A stretch of 64,000 bases of DNA from a virus. The stretch lies in IMG/VR virus record IMGVR_UViG_3300009370_000009, positions 1 through 64,000 of that record; one strand, given 5' to 3'. Shown piece by piece: positions 57,900 through 64,000 of this stretch. Position 1 is the stretch's first letter, and the number at the start of each line of letters is the position of its first letter. The notes below the pieces were generated by a model. The model saw nothing but the letters and a program-made list of their open reading frames with translations. It searched no databases and was not told where the DNA came from. The translations under genes and the position numbers were made by a program.

Positions 57900-58565
57900 A
57901 TGACAGATATCGCTATTGAGGACGAATCTGGCAACCAATTATCACTTATAGATCGTCTTGAGTTGGTAGATCAGGTTGGCGGTTATCACATCAAAGGATA
58001 CAATGTAACTGAAATTGCATCTTTGATGGATTTAGATCGCGCCAATGTCCGTTCTTACATTGATGAGTTTAAATTGATCCTGTCCCGTCAGGCCGACGCT
58101 GATCCGTACTTCTTAGAGCGTGTTCAGTTGAACACTATCAAAGCTCTAAGCGAATTTGATGAGATAGGCAAAGAGGCTTGGGAAACAGTAACTATCGCAA
58201 CCGATCATGGCATGGTAAGCGCAAGGATTCAAGCATTAAAACTTGCGGCTGAGGTTGCCCACAAAAAAGCACAGTTGCATCAGTTGATGAATAACAATCA
58301 GACTGATGTAGAATATGTTGCCAGAATGCAGAGAGCAGAGTCTGTCAATAATTTGTTATCGAAAATCATTCGTGACGTTATCTCGCAATATCCTGAGATT
58401 AGGGATAAAGTTCAAAGAGATCTGGCGGATGCATTTGAAATCCTGGATCAGAATATAATTGATGCAGAAGCCTCGTCCGTATTTGAGAGTTCAAATAATA
58501 TAGTTGACGCTCCCATCCTCGCAGAAGGGGTATCCGATAATGATTCCGCTCAGGGGGAAGTATAG
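57900..58565 (+). CDS. terminase small subunit-like DNA-binding protein
   Basis: A 221-residue protein just upstream of the large terminase. Residues 25-60 contain a helix-turn-helix (YNVTEIASLMDLDRANVRSYIDEF); the rest is helical (TIKALSEFDEIGKEAWET, IQALKLAAEVAHKKAQL) and ends in an acidic tail. This is the usual make-up of small terminases, which recognise the packaging site. Assignment rests on HTH, size and position. Six bases separate it from the large subunit. Confidence 0.65.
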   Translation: MTDIAIEDESGNQLSLIDRLELVDQVGGYHIKGYNVTEIASLMDLDRANVRSYIDEFKLILSRQADADPYFLERVQLNTIKALSEFDEIGKEAWETVTIATDHGMVSARIQALKLAAEVAHKKAQLHQLMNNNQTDVEYVARMQRAESVNNLLSKIIRDVISQYPEIRDKVQRDLADAFEILDQNIIDAEASSVFESSNNIVDAPILAEGVSDNDSAQGEV

Positions 58566-58571
58566 CAGACC

Positions 58572-60314
58572 ATGAGTGATTACATGGGTCTGAATCTTGA
58601 ACTAGACGATTTTAGTAAGTTGTTGAATCAAGATGAGTTAGTGGAAGAACCGGTACCGCTAGAAGTTTTCGTGCAAGATAAAAGATATTTGAATTTACCT
58701 CCTTTGTCTAAAATTCAAACTGAGATAGTAAAACAGAGCACGCAGATTTTCAAAGAGGAGACTTTAAAAAAGATATACGGGGACAAAGAGGGGATAGACT
58801 ATTATAATAAGTATACTCAGAACGAAGTCATATGTCAGTTAGGTAAAGGATCTGGTAAAGACCATTGTTCTAGAATATCGATGGCTAGAACGGTTTACCT
58901 GTTGCATTGTCTAAGAGATCCCCTGATGTATTATGGTAAGGCTAATGGTGTATATGTTGACCTTCTAAACCTTGCTGTTAACGCTCAACAGGCGCAAAGG
59001 GTTTTCTTCGAGCCTTTGAAAAATCTTTTGTTGGGCAGCCCCTGGTTTAACGATCAAGGGTTTGAGCCTAGAGTAAGTGAAATCTTCTTCTTTTCCAGAC
59101 CAGTCAGATGTTTCTCTGGCCACTCTGAATCTGAGGGTTGGGAAGGTTATGAGGTTATGACTGTTGTTTTAGATGAGATTTCAGCTTTCAAAACCGATTC
59201 AGAATTGAAGGGGGAGATTAGAAATAAAGGTTCAGCGTCTGCAATCTATAATATGAGCAAGTTGTCTGTTATGTCTAGATTTCCAGAGGTGGGAAAGGTT
59301 ATCCTGCTGTCGTTCCCTAGGTATAAGGGTGACTTCATTCAGCAGAGATATGAGGGGGCAATCGAAAAGAATGAACCCAAAACTTGGTGTATTAAAGCAT
59401 CAACGTGGGACGTTAATCCAACTATTGAAAGACACCAATTGGAATCGGAATACGTTCGTAACCCTATTGAGGCTGCTGCAAGGTTTGAATGTGAACCTCC
59501 ACACATGGAGGACGCATACTTTAGAGATGCAGAGCGTGTAAGGAAATCGTTCATGTATCATGATGATCCGATTGAAGAAGATGGAACATTTAAGAAGTGG
59601 TTTAATGGTGAAGATGGCAAGTTGAGGTATATGCATGTTGACCTTGGTCTTAAAAGAGACAGGGCTGCATTGTCTATGGTTCATGGTGCTGGCTTTACTG
59701 AGATAAAAACTTCTATGGGAACTGAGTTGCTTCCGATAATAAATGTTGATCTGATCCACTACTGGGAAGCTGTTCCGGGGAAAGAAATCAATTTCTCTGC
59801 TGTAAGGCAAATGATTCTAGATCTTAACAGGAAGTTTGAGTTAGTTTCTGTTACATTTGATCAATGGCAGTCTGTTGATATGATACAGACTTTAAGAAGT
59901 CTTGGGGTTAGTGCTGATTTACATGGCGTGAAGAAAACAGATTATGATACTTTGATGACTGCCATTTATGATAACAGGTTGCGTGGCTATTGGAGCGAAC
60001 TTCTGGTTGAAGACGAATTGTTGAAATTGAAGTTAATAAACAATACCAAGATAGACCATCCGACTAAAGGAACTAAAGATTTGGCTGACTCATTAGCTGG
60101 TGCAGTATTTGCGTGTGCAAAAAATATTAACATGGATACGGAAGTAGAGATAGAAATCATAAATACTGGCCCTGGTGTTCACGAAAAATATGAGAATGAA
60201 AAAGAGATGAGCGAAGTGCTAATGATGGATGAAAACAGTTTAGCTTGGGAATCGACAAACTCTACAGTAAGAAGTATGCCAAGTGAACTCCAAGAATGGT
60301 TTGGACATGTCTAA
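58572..60314 (+). CDS. terminase large subunit
   Basis: A 580-residue protein. ATPase: QLGKGSGKD (Walker A with Lys96, Asp instead of Ser/Thr after Lys), MTVVLDEISAF as Walker B with Glu. Nuclease domain: MHVDLGLKRDRAALSM, SVTFDQWQS and GTKDLADSLAGAVFA bear the metal-binding acids. It cuts and pumps the concatemeric phage DNA into the head. The portal gene normally next to it is not in the window, as small early-type genes follow instead. Confidence 0.9.
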   Translation: MSDYMGLNLELDDFSKLLNQDELVEEPVPLEVFVQDKRYLNLPPLSKIQTEIVKQSTQIFKEETLKKIYGDKEGIDYYNKYTQNEVICQLGKGSGKDHCSRISMARTVYLLHCLRDPLMYYGKANGVYVDLLNLAVNAQQAQRVFFEPLKNLLLGSPWFNDQGFEPRVSEIFFFSRPVRCFSGHSESEGWEGYEVMTVVLDEISAFKTDSELKGEIRNKGSASAIYNMSKLSVMSRFPEVGKVILLSFPRYKGDFIQQRYEGAIEKNEPKTWCIKASTWDVNPTIERHQLESEYVRNPIEAAARFECEPPHMEDAYFRDAERVRKSFMYHDDPIEEDGTFKKWFNGEDGKLRYMHVDLGLKRDRAALSMVHGAGFTEIKTSMGTELLPIINVDLIHYWEAVPGKEINFSAVRQMILDLNRKFELVSVTFDQWQSVDMIQTLRSLGVSADLHGVKKTDYDTLMTAIYDNRLRGYWSELLVEDELLKLKLINNTKIDHPTKGTKDLADSLAGAVFACAKNINMDTEVEIEIINTGPGVHEKYENEKEMSEVLMMDENSLAWESTNSTVRSMPSELQEWFGHV

Positions 60315-60345
60315 ATGATTCCTCGAAAAATATATACTCAATTTC

Positions 60346-60360
60346 ACTGAAACATTCAGT
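60346..60360 (+). promoter_or_regulatory. inverted repeat, possible operator
   Basis: ACTGAA-ACA-TTCAGT: two perfect 6-base arms and a 3-base spacer, 31 bases after the terminase stop. Size fits a repressor dimer site. Confidence 0.4.
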
Positions 60361-60373
60361 CAAATCCCGAGGG

Positions 60374-60389
60374 TTTGTAACATTACAAA
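60374..60389 (+). promoter_or_regulatory. 16-base palindrome, possible operator
   Basis: TTTGTAA-CA-TTACAAA: two perfect 7-base arms. It lies 14 bases past the first inverted repeat and next to the CGAGGGTTT direct repeat. Confidence 0.4.
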
Positions 60390-60500
60390 ACGCAGGGCAG
60401 CCCGATAGAGAAATGTCGAGGGTTTAAATCAGAGTTTACAGAGATTTTCGTTTGATCCGCGATGGAGAATGGTGCGTGTGGTAGTGTGTTTATTGGCGCC

Positions 60501-60517
60501 TGAGGGTCATGCCCTCA
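60501..60517 (+). terminator. weak hairpin upstream of 60563 gene
   Basis: TGAGGG-TCATG-CCCTCA, followed by TTCGTTTAGTT. Stem of 6 bp and a broken T-rich tail make it a weak intrinsic terminator at best. Confidence 0.35.
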
Positions 60518-60562
60518 TTCGTTTAGTTAAATCCATTGGATAGATTAACAAAAGGAAAAACA

Positions 60563-60871
60563 ATGAGCATTGTTAAGGTTGATGCGTTGCCGGATATCGT
60601 TAGGCATAGCGTTGCTAGTGGGCTGATTCTGGAGATCAGAGAAGCCCTTACGGAATCCATTAAGTCAGGTCAGGCTTTTAAGATTGATGACCTGCTTGAG
60701 GATAAGGATTTCCACAACATGCAGCAGAGAGTTAGGACTCAGGCTAGGAAACTGGGTATGAATGTCTCTGTCCGTAGGGCTAAGGAAGAGAATGCTCTCT
60801 ACTTTGTTGCCCTGTCAGATGATATTAAGAAGGATGCAAAGAAGCTTCCTTCTGAGGATTCTGATAAGTAA
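60563..60871 (+). CDS. hypothetical protein in its own transcription unit
   Basis: A 102-residue protein from ATG 60563 (AAAAGGAAAAACA upstream); the frame extends to 60536 without a better start. Helical first half (EIREALTESIKSG), then a basic region (QQRVRTQARKLGMNVSVRRAKEEN) and a strand YFVALS. It is bounded by the palindrome region and by a strong terminator, so it is a one-gene unit. Such small basic proteins with tight regulation may be nucleic-acid-binding; family unknown. Confidence 0.55.
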   Translation: MSIVKVDALPDIVRHSVASGLILEIREALTESIKSGQAFKIDDLLEDKDFHNMQQRVRTQARKLGMNVSVRRAKEENALYFVALSDDIKKDAKKLPSEDSDK

Positions 60872-60899
60872 CACATCTTAATATAAAACTGAATTCAGT

Positions 60900-60933
60900 A
60901 AAAGAGGGGCACCCTTCGGGGTGTCCCTCTTTT
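60900..60933 (+). terminator. rho-independent terminator
   Basis: AAAAGAGGGGCACCC-TTCG-GGGTGTCCCTCTTTT: 15-bp stem with one G-U pair, a stable tetraloop and a T-run. The clearest terminator in the window, ending the 60563 gene. Confidence 0.85.
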
Positions 60934-60963
60934 CTGGTTGTCGATAGTTTAGAAGGTAGGAAT

Positions 60964-61242
60964 GTGAAAGAAGATGAACAATTATCGAAGAATATGTGTC
61001 CTAGGTGTTTGGGGGATATACAGGGATATCCCGCAACAAGTAGAACAGATAACTTGACAGAAATATGCTCGCCATGCGGACAGACAGAAGCTATGGAGGA
61101 CTTTATATATAGCACTATAAAAACACAAGACATGTGGCCGACCCATGAGGGTTTTGCTAAACAGTCTTATTGGAATAAGATGAACAAACTGACCGGTATG
61201 ATTACTGATTTAACCAAAAAGGATAGTGATAAAAATGAGTGA
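60964..61242 (+). CDS. zinc-ribbon protein
   Basis: A 92-residue protein with GTG start 30 bases past the terminator, GAAGGTAGG upstream. CPRC at 12-15 and CSPC near 35-38 form a zinc ribbon; the rest is helical. It begins a run of small overlapping genes. Its stop overlaps the next ATG by 8 bases. No specific role seen. Confidence 0.5.
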   Translation: MKEDEQLSKNMCPRCLGDIQGYPATSRTDNLTEICSPCGQTEAMEDFIYSTIKTQDMWPTHEGFAKQSYWNKMNKLTGMITDLTKKDSDKNE

Positions 61243-61720
61243 TATAATTTCCATTGATGTTTCGGCTCTGATCCAGGAAATAACTAATGACGATAGTGGC
61301 TATCTTTCCAGTTATGTTGCAGATGCTGTTGATGAAAGGATTACTGAGGCGGTTGGAGATGCGGTAGATGATTACTTGCGCTATGGTAGCGATATTGCTG
61401 ATATTGTAAGTGACTGTGTTACTGATTATCTGAGTTCATCCCTTGGAGAGGAATTGTCGTCGTTATTGAATGATGTTGGGGAGACGAATCTATGCGGTTT
61501 AGGAAGTGATTTTGCGAGAGCAATCAATACTGTTTTAAAGCATCATGTACCCTGGTCGCAGGTTATTGAAGACAGTGAATTGGCGGATATTATCAAGTCT
61601 AACGAATCGACTGAGAACATTCAGAAAATTGTTTCTGATAAGTTCAATAAGGAAATGAAGGTTGAGGTTAGTTTTGTAGATAAGGAGCCGCCTGAGGTGG
61701 TTGGTGGGAGTGTTATTTGA
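61235..61720 (+). CDS. acidic hypothetical protein
   Basis: A 161-residue protein from ATG 61235. Strongly acidic with amphipathic helices of Asp/Val/Ser (DAVDERITEAVGDAVDDYL, SDIADIVSDCVTDYL). The last third has VLKHHVPWSQVIEDSELAD. Low pI suggests a DNA-mimic or assembly role, but that is speculative. It ends on TGATG. Confidence 0.5.
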   Translation: MSDIISIDVSALIQEITNDDSGYLSSYVADAVDERITEAVGDAVDDYLRYGSDIADIVSDCVTDYLSSSLGEELSSLLNDVGETNLCGLGSDFARAINTVLKHHVPWSQVIEDSELADIIKSNESTENIQKIVSDKFNKEMKVEVSFVDKEPPEVVGGSVI

Positions 61721-61923
61721 TGCCTCTGACTGAAGAGGAAAAAGCAGAGATTCGTCTTGAAACTGAGTATAGATGCGATATTTATACTAATGGAGACTGG
61801 TTTCAGGAAAGGGTTAGAGAAGCCCTATGCGAACTGCTATTTCCAGACGTTGAGTCGTGCGATGGAGAATGTCACATAGACTTTCTAGAATTATTGAAAA
61901 GAGCTTTAGATGCCAAAGTATGA
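61720..61923 (+). CDS. small acidic protein
   Basis: A 67-residue protein starting at ATG 61720 on TGATG. Four Cys and many Glu/Asp (RCDIYTNGDWF, ESCDGECHIDF). It overlaps the next gene by 14 bases. No family recognised. Confidence 0.5.
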   Translation: MPLTEEEKAEIRLETEYRCDIYTNGDWFQERVREALCELLFPDVESCDGECHIDFLELLKRALDAKV

Positions 61924-62104
61924 TATTGAAGTTGAACTTGTGGGTTCTGATGGTAATGCATTTGCGATTATGGGTAAAGTCAAGGATGCGTTGAAACGTA
62001 ATGGCGTTACCCCCGAGGAAGTAAATAAATATATGGAAGAGTCAATGTCTGGTGATTATGATAACCTGCTGAATACTGCTATGGAATGGGTGAATGTGTT
62101 ATGA
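61910..62104 (+). CDS. small hypothetical protein
   Basis: A 64-residue alpha/beta protein: YDIEVELVGSDGNAFAIMGKVKDALKRNG, here in parts, followed by VTPEEVNKYMEESMSGDYDN. This arrangement, with a strand, helix and a 'GDYDNLL' ending, is frequent in actinobacterial phage early regions. It ends on ATGA with the next gene. Confidence 0.5.
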   Translation: MPKYDIEVELVGSDGNAFAIMGKVKDALKRNGVTPEEVNKYMEESMSGDYDNLLNTAMEWVNVL

Positions 62105-62445
62105 GTTACACTAAGGAAGAAATAAAGAAGGCTATTGACGATGGTATTATCGTCAGTAATGGTCATGCTATTATTGACCCTGCTCATTATGCGCCGTTTG
62201 ATGTTAGCCATCTAATTAAGGAACACAAGTCTAACTTTAGTTCAAGTAAACAGACTATCTATACTGACGGGGTTGCAGTAGAATCAGTAGTTGGCGTAAA
62301 CAATTTAGACTTCCTGTATTCTCTAGTGCTTCAGTTGAATCTAGATTACGTGTCTTACTTTGGCAGAGGAACCCAGGCAGTAGAGATGGTTGAAGTTTTA
62401 AGTAGATGGGCACATAGTAAGGAAGAAGAATATGCCTCTAGATAG
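62101..62445 (+). CDS. hypothetical protein (114 aa)
   Basis: Starts on ATGA at 62101; an in-frame GTG/ATG further upstream lies in the preceding gene. It has SYTKEEIKKAIDDG, AHYAPFDVSHLI and a helical C-terminus with SRWAHSKEEEY. It overlaps the next gene by 14 bases. Unknown function. Confidence 0.5.
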   Translation: MSYTKEEIKKAIDDGIIVSNGHAIIDPAHYAPFDVSHLIKEHKSNFSSSKQTIYTDGVAVESVVGVNNLDFLYSLVLQLNLDYVSYFGRGTQAVEMVEVLSRWAHSKEEEYASR

Positions 62446-62656
62446 AACATTAGAAGGGCGCAGGGTGCGTCTTGTCAAGACTAACGATCCGTATACTAAA
62501 CTTGAGCGTGGTTCTTTAGGTACGGTTAAGTATGAAACGTATGACGAATTGTGGGGTGATGAAAAACTATCAGTAGATTGGGATGATGGTTCAAAACTTA
62601 TGCTTATAGCAGGTGAGGATCATTGGCAAATATTGCCTATGGAAGAAGTAAAATGA
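62432..62656 (+). CDS. DUF4314-like SH3-fold protein
   Basis: A 74-residue protein with GRRVRLVKTNDPYTKLERGSLGTV, in pieces VRLVKTNDPY and GSLGTV, then LSVDWDDGSKLMLIAGEDHW. This is the signature of the DUF4314 small beta-barrel family. Function of the family is unknown. It ends on ATGA with the next, also barrel-like, gene. Confidence 0.6.
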   Translation: MPLDRTLEGRRVRLVKTNDPYTKLERGSLGTVKYETYDELWGDEKLSVDWDDGSKLMLIAGEDHWQILPMEEVK

Positions 62657-62844
62657 TACATATTGGATCAAGGGTTAAAGTCATTGATCAAGATATAACG
62701 GGAACTGTTGTTAGGTATGACGGCAGTAAGCTTTGTGTATTGGATGATGACAGAGATATGTGGCGTTTTGATATAGAGCCAGAAGGTGAAGAAGGAATAC
62801 TTATTTATCGGCAATCAGAAGTTGAGGAAATAAATGAAGAATAA
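62653..62844 (+). CDS. small SH3-like barrel protein
   Basis: A 63-residue protein from ATG 62653. HIGSRVKVIDQDITGTVVRYDG and LCVLDDDRDMWRF suggest a KOW/SH3-like barrel, related in shape to the preceding DUF4314-like protein. Acidic end overlaps the next gene by 11 bases. Confidence 0.5.
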   Translation: MIHIGSRVKVIDQDITGTVVRYDGSKLCVLDDDRDMWRFDIEPEGEEGILIYRQSEVEEINEE

Positions 62845-63202
62845 GACTAAGTTAGCAGGGTTCTGTGGCGTGGATTCAGGCCAAATAATGGTCATTGATC
62901 CATGCTATGCGTTTAAGGATGACTATTTCGGTAGCGATACTCCTCCAACAGGTGGAAACTATGATTCTGTTTGCAGGGTAAGTATTGCAGATACGTTTGG
63001 AGAGTTTTCGTTACCTGCTAATGGTTACCACGGCAGTATTGGTGTAGTTACATCTTCTGGTTATGGTGACGGTAGATATCCTGTTTTTGTTGATGTTAAT
63101 GACGACGGCAGGGTTGTTGAATTGCGTATTGCCTTTGATGGCATTAGGCATGATGATCTTCAAGTTATGATGAATTGGGAAGAAGAGGAAGGGCTTATCT
63201 GA
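62834..63202 (+). CDS. DUF4241-like hypothetical protein
   Basis: A 122-residue protein. GVDSGQIMVIDPCYAF, HGSIGVVTSSGYGDGRYPVFV and GRVVELRIAF are the pattern of DUF4241-type phage proteins. No catalytic role is known. It ends on TGATG with the next gene. Confidence 0.5.
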   Translation: MKNKTKLAGFCGVDSGQIMVIDPCYAFKDDYFGSDTPPTGGNYDSVCRVSIADTFGEFSLPANGYHGSIGVVTSSGYGDGRYPVFVDVNDDGRVVELRIAFDGIRHDDLQVMMNWEEEEGLI

Positions 63203-63774
63203 TGCCTAATTGGTGTACAAATACGTTGAACATTTGCGGGCCTGTTGCTGAAGTAGACGGGTTTGTCAAAGCCATTAAGAGTGATGATGACGGTCAGGAA
63301 TATACTATTCTTGAAAGTCTCTATCCTATTCCAGATGACCTAAAAGATCTGCCTTCTAGGTTTGGTGCTATTCCTGATGATGATCCAGATAAGGAGAAGA
63401 AGGAGAGTAATAAGGAAAAGTACGGTGCTGTAGATTGGTATGATTGGTGCTGTAATAATTGGGGCACTAAGTGGGCTGATTGTCATACTGAGTATATTAC
63501 TGATGATCAATCAGAAGGTCTAAAGAAAGTTATGTTTAGATTTGATAGCGCTTGGTCGCCGCCAATTGATGGATTCAATGCTATTGCTATGATGTTTCCA
63601 AAGCTTGTATTTGACCTTAGGTATGAAGAACCTGGTATGTGTTATCAAGGTTACAAGATTTGGGGTAATGGTGAATCAGTAGCCGAAGCGGAAATGGAGT
63701 ATATGGCTTCAGGGGATATGATTTTTGATACTATTGATTGGGATTATGAACATTATTGCGGCAAGGAGGATTAG
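63202..63774 (+). CDS. Api92-like (ferredoxin-like fold) phage protein
   Basis: A 190-residue protein from ATG 63202. MPNWCTNTLNICG at the start, DWYDWCCNNWGTKWADC in the middle and FDSAWSPPIDGF later are hallmarks of Api92-like / DUF1281 proteins found in phages and mobile elements. The C-terminus is acidic. Function unknown; the family has a ferredoxin-like fold without iron-sulfur cluster. Confidence 0.65.
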   Translation: MPNWCTNTLNICGPVAEVDGFVKAIKSDDDGQEYTILESLYPIPDDLKDLPSRFGAIPDDDPDKEKKESNKEKYGAVDWYDWCCNNWGTKWADCHTEYITDDQSEGLKKVMFRFDSAWSPPIDGFNAIAMMFPKLVFDLRYEEPGMCYQGYKIWGNGESVAEAEMEYMASGDMIFDTIDWDYEHYCGKED

Positions 63775-63779
63775 TAAAG

Positions 63780-64000
63780 ATGAGTAGTAATTATCCGCCG
63801 GGTGTTACTGGAAATGAATATGAGATTGCTGGACCTGATGAGCAGTGGGACGAGGAGTATTTTTGTGAAAAGTGTGAAACGGATACTATGTTCAGTTGTG
63901 AATCATTTCAAGGACAAAGATCTGGTGTATGTGGGGAGTGTAATTCTGATCTTGATCTTGGTCACAGGGATGACTATATTGATTGGGAATGGGTAGAGGA
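63780..64000 (+). CDS. zinc-ribbon protein, 3' end outside window
   Basis: ATG at 63780; at least 73 residues, with no stop before the window ends. It begins SSNYPPGVTGNEYEIAGP, then has CEKC near residue 33 and CGEC near residue 55, a zinc ribbon of a type common in actinobacterial phages, followed by an acidic stretch. Weak ribosome site (AGGATTAGTAAAG). Confidence 0.5.
   Translation, partial: MSSNYPPGVTGNEYEIAGPDEQWDEEYFCEKCETDTMFSCESFQGQRSGVCGECNSDLDLGHRDDYIDWEWVE

Larger units (their letters stand above)
60315..60562 (+). other. non-coding regulatory region after terminase
   Basis: About 250 bases with no credible gene. It contains inverted repeats ACTGAA-ACA-TTCAGT (60346-60360) and TTTGTAA-CA-TTACAAA (60374-60389), a direct repeat CGAGGGTTT (60368-60376 and 60417-60425), and a hairpin TGAGGG-TCATG-CCCTCA (60501-60517). 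The palindromes look like operator or packaging-recognition elements. The last hairpin may end terminase transcription. Promoters for the small genes are not obvious. Confidence 0.5.

Noticed and set aside
1-64000. tRNA genes, insertion sequences, integrase or attachment sites
   Set aside because: I looked in the gaps between genes and saw no tRNA-like cloverleaf, transposase, integrase or terminal inverted repeats. A tRNA scan would be needed to be certain.

Overview
The window looks like roughly two thirds of the genome of a long-tailed (siphovirus-type) double-stranded DNA phage of an actinobacterium. The phage assignment rests on a large terminase, a -1 frameshifted tail assembly chaperone, a 1648-residue tape measure protein, head-tail connectors, a hub and fibre set, an r1t-type holin and an endolysin. 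The host assignment rests on a WhiB-type iron-sulfur regulator (39499-39786), frequent GTG/TTG starts, and an actinobacterial-looking lipoprotein. All convincing genes lie on the + strand. Overall composition is moderate, but several blocks (1 to about 3760, 13900-15240, 30470-30735, 52890-53480) are visibly richer in G+C than their surroundings, and 53490-55640 is strikingly T/G-rich, so the genome is mosaic.

Layout: 1-10048 is an adhesin region. Two parallel cassettes, each with a fibre carrying the same C-terminal domain, three paralogues ending in an 'LYG'-type motif and a tail-assembly-chaperone-like protein, flank a central set with Kelch-like repeat proteins. One of those appears split in the middle of a repeat. 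10106-17304 holds a small membrane protein, a 1573-residue lipoprotein with a papain-like N-terminal domain and a very acidic centre, a polysaccharide-lyase-like protein, a VanY-type endolysin and a ferredoxin. 17355-36784 is the connector-tail-hub-fibre module, including a protein built of 36 copies of a 20-residue repeat. 36768-39786 has an HNH endonuclease, metallophosphoesterase, holin, a MerR-like DNA-binding protein and WhiB. 

39731-51491 is replication, recombination and nucleotide metabolism: DnaB-like helicase, primase, a probable ssDNA-binding protein, deoxynucleotidase, dCMP deaminase, family C DNA polymerase, RecA-like protein, nucleases and RuvC-like resolvase. 48698-57648 adds DNA modification (two MT-A70 methyltransferases and one C5 methyltransferase with an odd dual-frame centre) and a GMP reductase/IMP dehydrogenase-like enzyme, plus tiny zinc-ribbon and membrane proteins. 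57900-60314 encodes the terminase. A non-coding, palindrome-rich stretch follows, and then a row of small, probably early genes to the end. Portal, protease and capsid genes are not in the window.

Transcription appears to be mostly rightward from extended -10 promoters (TGnTATAAT-like), several so close to the start codon that the mRNA would be leaderless or nearly so. Most gene junctions overlap by 1 or 4 bases (TAATG, TGATG, ATGA), implying translational coupling. No tRNA genes, CRISPR arrays or insertion sequences were recognised.
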